From Amylostereum areolatum (Eukaryota > Basidiomycota > Agaricomycetes > Russulales > Stereaceae): a stretch of DNA of 24,079 bases. Positions 18,605-24,079 of the stretch are shown piece after piece. A program made the translations under genes and the position numbers. Position 1 is the first letter of the stretch. Each line of letters opens with the position of its first letter. The notes beneath the pieces were generated by a model. It was not told where the DNA came from and did no database searches. It saw nothing but the letters and a program-made list of their open reading frames with translations. The DNA lies in NCBI GenBank assembly GCA_012932865.1, contig SAXG01000165.1, forward strand, positions 1-24,079, in the 5' to 3' direction.

Positions 18605-19244
18605 TGTTGAAGTCGCAGTTGAAGGGGCTAGCCAACTAGCTAGGGACGCTCAGAACTGACACAAACAGTGGATTGCTGCAGCACAGATGAGCGACTAAGA
18701 AACAAGACAGAAACGAGCAAAGGGCATACCTGCAGCACAGAATGAGCGACTGAGGAGGAGCAGACGCGTGTGGCTGCAGGTAGAGGCCACGGAGCGTGGG
18801 AGGAAACTCGGAATAAGCCGAGAATCGACCTAAAGCGGTAACTAACTCGAAACTGAAGCTAGGGAAGCTAACTCAGGCTGAACTACAGTAAGTACAGTAC
18901 AATATCGAACAGTGGATGAAGTGGAGAGGGCATGTGAGGGTATAGACGCGGGATGAGACGATAACAGGGTGAATGGAGCGGAATAGAAGCGGATAGAACG
19001 GAGAGAACAGAATAAAGGCGTAGAAATCAGACATAAACGAATATCTTCAACACGATGACTCCGAGTTAGCTCAGGCTGAACTACAGTAAGTACAGTACAA
19101 GTGGGTACAGTAGGTGAAGTGGAGAGGGCGTGTGAGGGTATAGACGCAGCGGAATGAGGCGGCAATAGGGTGAATGGAGCAGAATAAAAGCGAATAGGAC
19201 GGAAGAAAGGTGTAGAAATCAGACATAAATGAATATCTTCAACA
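18605..19244 (-). mobile_element. Chimeric LTR, family B, copy 5 (640 bp)
   Basis: Outer ends have a perfect target duplication CCTCT (18600-18604 and 19245-19249). Inside, a first LTR ends CTTCAACA at 19052. It is followed by 13 bp (CGATGACTCCGAG) that are the exact reverse complement of the flank of LTR copy 2 in F-box-like paralog C. A second, partial LTR 3' part then runs to 19244. The first unit also carries copy 2's private variants. The structure is best explained by gene conversion or template switching. Confidence 0.8.
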
Positions 19245-19388
19245 CCTCTGTCGTCCGTGCTGACCGTTTCCGAAGTTTACTGGCGCCACAATTCTACCGA
19301 GTGGCTTGGTTCCTTGGGACTTCAACTACCCGCGGCGGTATCCCGATGAAATTCACACAGATGCCACTGCACTGTAACGCCTCTTTGA

Positions 19389-19977
19389 GTGGGCGGAGAG
19401 TGGACCTTGGCGGAGAGTGAAGAGCAGAACATCCTTCCCACAAGTCTGCTAGAACGAGTTGCATTTGGACTGTTCCTCTGTGACGTGCATGATGCGCATT
19501 TTGCACGAAATGACCCGGACGATGATGACAGGAACGTGTCCACGCCGTGCTTGCTTCTGGCGAGCCAGCTCACCATTGAGCACAATGACAGAATGCTGAC
19601 TGTTTGTGATCGCATGCGACAAGATCTGACAATGTCGAAGCCGTGGAAGCGTCGATCGACAGAGGCCATCCCAGCGGAGTCTGGTGGTGCCGAGCGACAG
19701 TAGGAACACGGGACAGAGCCTCGTTGCTGCCAGTGGTGGGAGGGATGGTGCGGCTGCAGCAGCTGCGGCTGGCCAACAGGCCGGTATGACACTGCGGCGA
19801 GGCGACGAACGGGTTGCCCGTCGGCGGAGTGCCGACAACATCATCGATGGTAGGCGGTCCCCGACAAAGGTGCCATCCAGCGACGATGAGTCCCTCCTTG
19901 AGATGGGAATTTTGCGGAGCTTCCTTGCCTCCATCGCCAGTGTTGTCTCGTGCTGTCCAATGTATTCGTTCATCTAA
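19389..19977 (+). CDS. Weak hypothetical ORF pair
   Basis: Two overlapping plus-strand frames (19389-19703 and 19684-19977) could be one product with a one-base shift near 19690. The first contains an acidic patch (NDPDDDDRN). The second has an alanine run followed by RSPTKVPSSDDESLLEMG, ending at TAA 19975-19977. An AATAAA lies 29 bp downstream. A minus-strand frame covers the same DNA, and I cannot decide between strands from sequence alone. No domain recognised. Confidence 0.25.
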
Positions 19978-20005
19978 TCATTTACTGCGTTCTTGCCCTT
20001 TGTTG

Positions 20006-20011
20006 AATAAA
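20006..20011 (+). promoter_or_regulatory. AATAAA polyadenylation-type signal
   Basis: AATAAA in TTGAATAAATC, 29 bp after the TAA of the plus-strand frame ending at 19977. It modestly supports plus-strand transcription there. Confidence 0.35.
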
Positions 20012-20424
20012 TCAATTGCATGACTGATAACAGACTCATCGAGCGTTTCTACTGCACAGTGAAAAAGCGTGCAAAGTGGTGAGCTCTACTGTGCCTGGAG
20101 AATAGATTGCTTAGAGCACTATCCGTCTGGAAGGGGTCGATATAAAAACCAGTTTATCTCGATGCCCTCGTGATGGATAGTACTCTTTTACGTGCTTTTG
20201 TTAGGCGATGTCCGTGGTGAATCCTGGAGTGATGTTCAGACTGCCGCTCTTTTGAGTTGACGTATCCAGCGGGTTATTCCCTGCGATGGAGTCCTCGCAA
20301 GCGGGTTGGTGTTCCTGGCTACGCGCAGGTACCTACCCGTGGGCAGAGAGGGTACAGAAGTAGGATGGCTGCAACGAGGCCAGTCTCGTGGGGAAAGTGG
20401 GCCACAAAGTCCAGCTTGGAGGAG

Positions 20425-20550
20425 TTTGCCGCGGACATCGTGCCACACAGAAGTCTCTGCAGAGGATTCTCCGCGGGGAATTTGCCGTGGGGAATTTGCC
20501 ACGGAGAATTTGCCGCGGGGGGGTATTCTCCGCGGGGAGTTCCCAGGCAA
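20425..20550. repeat. CCGCGG-centred repeat cluster IV
   Basis: A run of related 14-16 bp units (GCCGCGGAC, CTCCGCGGGGAA, TTTGCCGTGGGGAA, TTTGCCACGGAGAA, TTTGCCGCGGGG, CTCCGCGGGGAG) with a CCGCGG or one-mismatch core. It lies just beyond the 3' end of the minus-strand gene. The rest of 19978-20606 shows no gene I can support. Confidence 0.7.
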
Positions 20551-20606
20551 GAGTTGATCTTGGGGAGACGTCGCACGGATGGTCCGGAGAAAACGACGGG
20601 CCTCGC

Positions 20607-23600
20607 TCACCTTTCTAGTCTTCCCTCGTGGCCAGAGCTCTGCCCTGCAGGAGCCAGTGTGACGGGATCAGACTCGGAAGTGGAAGGCTTCTGCCCACCG
20701 GAAGCGGAGATACCTGTGGCGTACGGAGCCTGTAGAGAAAGATCCGGCGGAGTTGGTCGTGAGGTCGCATTCGAAGGAGGGGGCGGCACGTCGTCCGCCG
20801 CGATCATCTCGACGTCATTGTCTGGCTTCGCTGCACCAGGGATCTCAGCACTATTCGACGTGGAATCGTCTGGCACCTGTGTCGGGCGTAGGGAATCCTG
20901 CTGCACAATGTTCACTGGGGGAGCCAACGTGACAACCGTCTGTATCTGCGGCCTGCGGAACTGTGTCCGTTCCTGCCGGCGCTATAGAGCCAAGGGCTGG
21001 GCTCCTGCCAATGAGTGCTGACAAAAGGGCCATGACATTCTGGAGGGGTGGGTGAGGGCCAGGGATCAAACGGCTGTAAATGCACCCCTGCCAAGCAACA
21101 GCGGGGAAAGAGATGGAGAAGGTGGGATGAGATCAGCCGCCAATTGGAGGCCCGGAATATTCGCGCGACGGAGGGCTGCCATCAACCCTTTGATCACCTG
21201 CAGCGCTCCAGCTGACTCCGCTCGATATCGTTGCGCCTGGCAAGAAGCTTCTGTCAGCTGCGAACGGAGAGTGGATATCTCTGTCCGGGATCTGGCTGCC
21301 ATTCGCAGCGCTGCATCCGCAATCTGCGCCGGATTCGTCTGGCTTATCCAGGCCTCGAGTTCTGACATGGAAAGGTCGAGCACCTGACTGGGCACCACGT
21401 CAGGCCTTAGCGGAATCTGAACGACGATGGGACCTCCTCCATGCCCAATTTCAGATGGAGGCAGGGATGGTGTGCGCTGCCAGGATGGCCCCGGTGTCCC
21501 CGACCTGTGAGATGGAGATTGTGTTTTGCGCGACCGAGGCGTGGAAGGTGCCCGGTGGCGGGCTGGGGATTTGGGTGTCAATGGCATTGCGGCTCTGCCT
21601 TCGTCATCGGAGGGCAGGGTGTCCGAGTCGATGTCATTGTGAAGGAAGCCATACTGGCGATAGAGGCGGAGGTGGGCTTTGGCACCCATTTGCGTGAGTG
21701 AGCATCCCCGCTTTGCCCGGCAGGAGACGCAACTTTTGACGCTATTCAAGGATTTCCCGCCGACAAAGCAAGGCAGATTATCTTGTCTGCATGCCATACA
21801 TCGGTCATGCTAGGAATAAAAATAGTTAGAAGAGTCAGCGAGCGTTGTGGGTGGTCAGCCTACCTCTCTAAGATCCCCCTGCTTCGTCATGACATGCGCC
21901 GCACCGCTTTTCTTTACCTTCTTCCTCGCTGGCCCCCGAGACGTTGAGCGGCCATGCTGAGGTGACAATTCCCTCAAAGCAGTTGGTGTTGTTCCTCGGG
22001 ATGATGCAGGTCCTCAAGAAAGAGAATGTACCCGGCTCGAGCGGACGTGGCCTTTCTCGTCTCGGAAGCGACCGCGGGGAGCTTGAGCCTCTTGAGGAAC
22101 CTCATCCGTGTCTCTTGAATGGGCAACGGGTGGACGCGATGGGCCTGCGGGATCCTCCATGGTCTCCATGTTGTCACGCGCTCGCTTCTTCCCCTTCACA
22201 TTTGTCCGGAGGATGCCAACTGGGTGCATGTGCGGGCTTGCGATTGCCTGCAGGTCCTGTCCTTCTTCGAGCCGAATAAAGGTGAGTTGCTCGACTGGGA
22301 GCGCGAGTGCCATGCGGAGGAGCTCTTCCCGCAATGGGATGACTGCCAATGGAGACGCTGCCATTGTATTTATTGAAGTTAGTGTCCCTACTAATATTGT
22401 TTGAGGGAAAACTGACCTCCTTCCTTCCATCACGCTGACCATCCTGCACGGTACAATTCTGTATTTTGCAAGAGCGCCGCGTTGTGTACACCCCGAGAGG
22501 GGCGAGCGCGGAGACGGCAGCACCGGTCTCCTTGTCCTGCCGTGAGGTTGGGATGCTGACACCGCGGACATGAGGTGAACCGCGGGGAACACCAACGGCA
22601 TCGACCTTGGGGACCATGGCCATGATTGGGGGATCATTGGGGGATCCCGAGCTCCACATTTTCCACATGATCGTCGCAAATTCCCCAGCCTAGATGCAGC
22701 CAACATCTTGGGGGAGACCTCTACCTCGTCCACCGATAGGGAACTTCCGATGGCTTCTTGCACGCATATCTGGTATTGATTCTGCAGGCATCGAGAGAGG
22801 TCAGGTAAATCAATAAAAGCCAGGGCTCAAAGACACTTACAACGATGTTATTGTTGAAATAAGGCTAAGCCCTGGCCTGTTGCACACAATCAGAGCTCAG
22901 TGCTATCCTCTATATCAACTGCCAACCTGTTCCCACTATCGGACAGGTAGCTCAGTTGGTTAGAGCACCCTTTTAGAATATGGGAGGTCCTGGGTTCAAT
23001 CCCCGGCCAGTCCACTTTGCGTTTCACTTTATGACTAAAGGTCCCTCTGTGTTTTCAACAGTTATTTGCGCTGTGCATATGTGTGTTATTTTCTCTGACC
23101 TTGGTCATAGGGGGCAACGTGTCGAGGGCTTTGCGGAGGCGGAGCGCGATCAGCTCCGCGAGGCATTCACGGCAAGGCCAGCCTAGTCTGCGCACAAGCC
23201 AGGCTATGTCTGCGGAAATTGACCAGCCGGGGCGCGGGTCATAGGAGCGCTGCATTTTGTGGTCCGCCATGTCGTTGTGCTCGTCCGATGCAAGCCCAAT
23301 TGCCGTCTCACTCTGCGGAAGGGGGGTGGTCGTCTGCGAGGTGCTAGATATCAGGGACAGGATGTTGCTGTGTAAAGGAGACACCGCTCGCTCGTTCATG
23401 GGGGAGGGTGGGGGTGTCACTCCCACCACTGATGCGGCGACGTCACGGACTTCAGTCGGGTGCTGGGCATCGTTGACAAGGTTCATGGGGACTTGGGATG
23501 CTGCTGGAACTGCAGTGGCTCCTGAGCCTCCTTAATCTGAAGGAGAAAGTGAGGAGCGGTGCTGCTGCCTTCGAGCATGGCAGACTTCAATCCCGGGGAA

Positions 23601-23840
23601 ACCTGCTGCAAAATGTTAGACAATCTGCTGAGCCAGATGGTCATCACAACTACGCACCATGGTTTCTTCTGCTACACTCTCTTTTCCTTCCAATACGCGG
23701 TCCTCTGCACTGCGGTCTCCCTTCTCGGTGCTCGCTGCGGGCGTAGATAGGTTGGTTGGCGACATTGCTCCTCCTACGGACAGCCTGTCAGGCGTGTCAT
23801 GCTGGCTGGGCAGTTCACTACTTGCGTCGCTGGATTGCAT
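20607..23840 (-). CDS. Multi-exon hypothetical protein with tandem C-x2-C zinc-binding-like motif, LTR-disrupted
   Basis: The start is ATG 23840 (MQSSDASSEL) or 23918. A candidate 51-bp intron with CTAAC branch site follows. The exon with AECLAEL-like helix (CRECLAELIALRLRKAL) ends at 22841. Then intron 22840-22782 leads to NQYQICVQEAIGSSL, a possible 35-bp intron, MWKMWSSGSP, one more intron near 22380, VIPLREELLRMALALP, and introns 22031-21957 and 21863-21810. The last exon starts HDRCMACRQDNLPC, then SCVSCRAKRGC. This paired C-x2-C...C pattern looks like a Zn-binding motif often seen in Agaricomycete proteins of unknown role. A Ser/Pro-rich region and a helical stretch follow to a stop at 21066; the Pro-rich frame at 20927-20607 may be a continuation after a frame change. 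A solo TRIM LTR at 22852-23060 introduces a stop 11 bp before a splice donor. N-terminal splicing near 23500 is unresolved. Confidence 0.55.
22852..23060 (+). mobile_element. Solo LTR of the TRIM family (209 bp)
   Basis: TGTTGAA...TTCAACA with perfect target duplication GTTAT (22847-22851 and 23061-23065). It differs from the other TRIM LTRs at about seven positions, so it is an older insertion. Its single-LTR state shows that these repeats behave as true LTRs that recombine to solo copies. It lies antisense in an exon of the minus-strand gene. Confidence 0.9.
22941..23014 (+). tRNA. tRNA-like module in the solo TRIM LTR
   Basis: Same cloverleaf with one C to T change at the edge of the anticodon loop (CCCTTTTAGAAT). 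Boxes A and B are identical to the other copies although the rest of this LTR has diverged slightly. Confidence 0.55.
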
Positions 23841-24079
23841 TGTTTTGGGGTAGGATGAGTGGATCGGTGGAGGAGAATGGGGAGTGGTGGTTGAAGAAAA
23901 GGCTGACCACTTCTCCACGATGAAGAACTGATCCCGCGTCGATACGGCATTTGCCGGGTGCCGTGACAGGATTAATCACACATTCCCTGTCGACTTCCCC
24001 GCGACCCACTCACTGTCTTCGTCTCTCCCAAATCTCTCCTGTGTTTTCTCTATGGCAAGCGAAAAGTCCACTAACACAA

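Noticed and set aside
19449..19973. 174-codon minus-strand ORF
   Set aside because: Opposite strand to the AATAAA-supported plus frames and no motif; cannot be excluded, but not listed as a gene.

Overview
This is nuclear DNA of a filamentous basidiomycete, almost certainly an Agaricomycete. Coding blocks are split by 42-75 bp introns with GT...AG borders and CTAAC-like branch sites. Decisively, a degenerate TET/JBP-type 2-oxoglutarate dioxygenase gene sits directly upstream of a degenerate KDZ (Kyakuja-Dileera-Zisupton) DNA transposase gene on the same strand, a pairing known from mushroom-forming fungi. I cannot name the species.

Layout. 99-1318 (+): intact three-exon gene of unknown function. 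1924-3348 and 3853-5247 (+): two tandem, frameshifted paralogs of an F-box-like family. 5970-7254 (+): TET/JBP-like gene. 7408-12385 (+): KDZ transposase relic, split by a 502-bp mini-retrotransposon (9034-9535) and a solo LTR (11248-11648). 12930-13468 (+): third F-box-like paralog, cut short by an LTR. 14917-18459 (+): multi-exon fungal gene with an acidic tail, split by a solo LTR (15138-15589) and by an LTR that itself contains a second mini-retrotransposon (17415-18372). 18605-19244: chimeric LTR. 19389-19977 (+): weak ORF pair with a downstream AATAAA. 23840-20607 (-): multi-exon gene with a cysteine-rich zinc-binding-like motif, hit by a solo copy of the mini-retrotransposon LTR (22852-23060). 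Clusters of short CCGCGG-centred repeats lie upstream of the F-box-like and TET/JBP genes and beside the 3' end of the minus-strand gene.

The most interesting object is the mini-retrotransposon. It has two ~209-bp LTRs (TGTTGAA...TTCAACA), an 85-bp non-coding interior with an initiator-tRNA-type primer binding site, and 5-bp target duplications. Inside each LTR is a 73-74 nt tRNA-like cloverleaf with Pol III box A and box B and a T4 terminator near the LTR end. It is the architecture of a TRIM element whose LTR carries a Pol III gene, comparable in logic to plant Cassandra (5S rRNA in its LTR) but built on a tRNA. Five LTR copies, two complete elements and one solo LTR are present, and within each complete element I saw only single-base differences between the LTRs, so activity looks recent.

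The region is a transposon graveyard with recent retroelement traffic. Every LTR insertion found with clear flanks except one lies in or at the edge of a gene. Most older genes carry single-base indels rather than in-frame stops, which could be true decay or assembly error; raw reads would decide.
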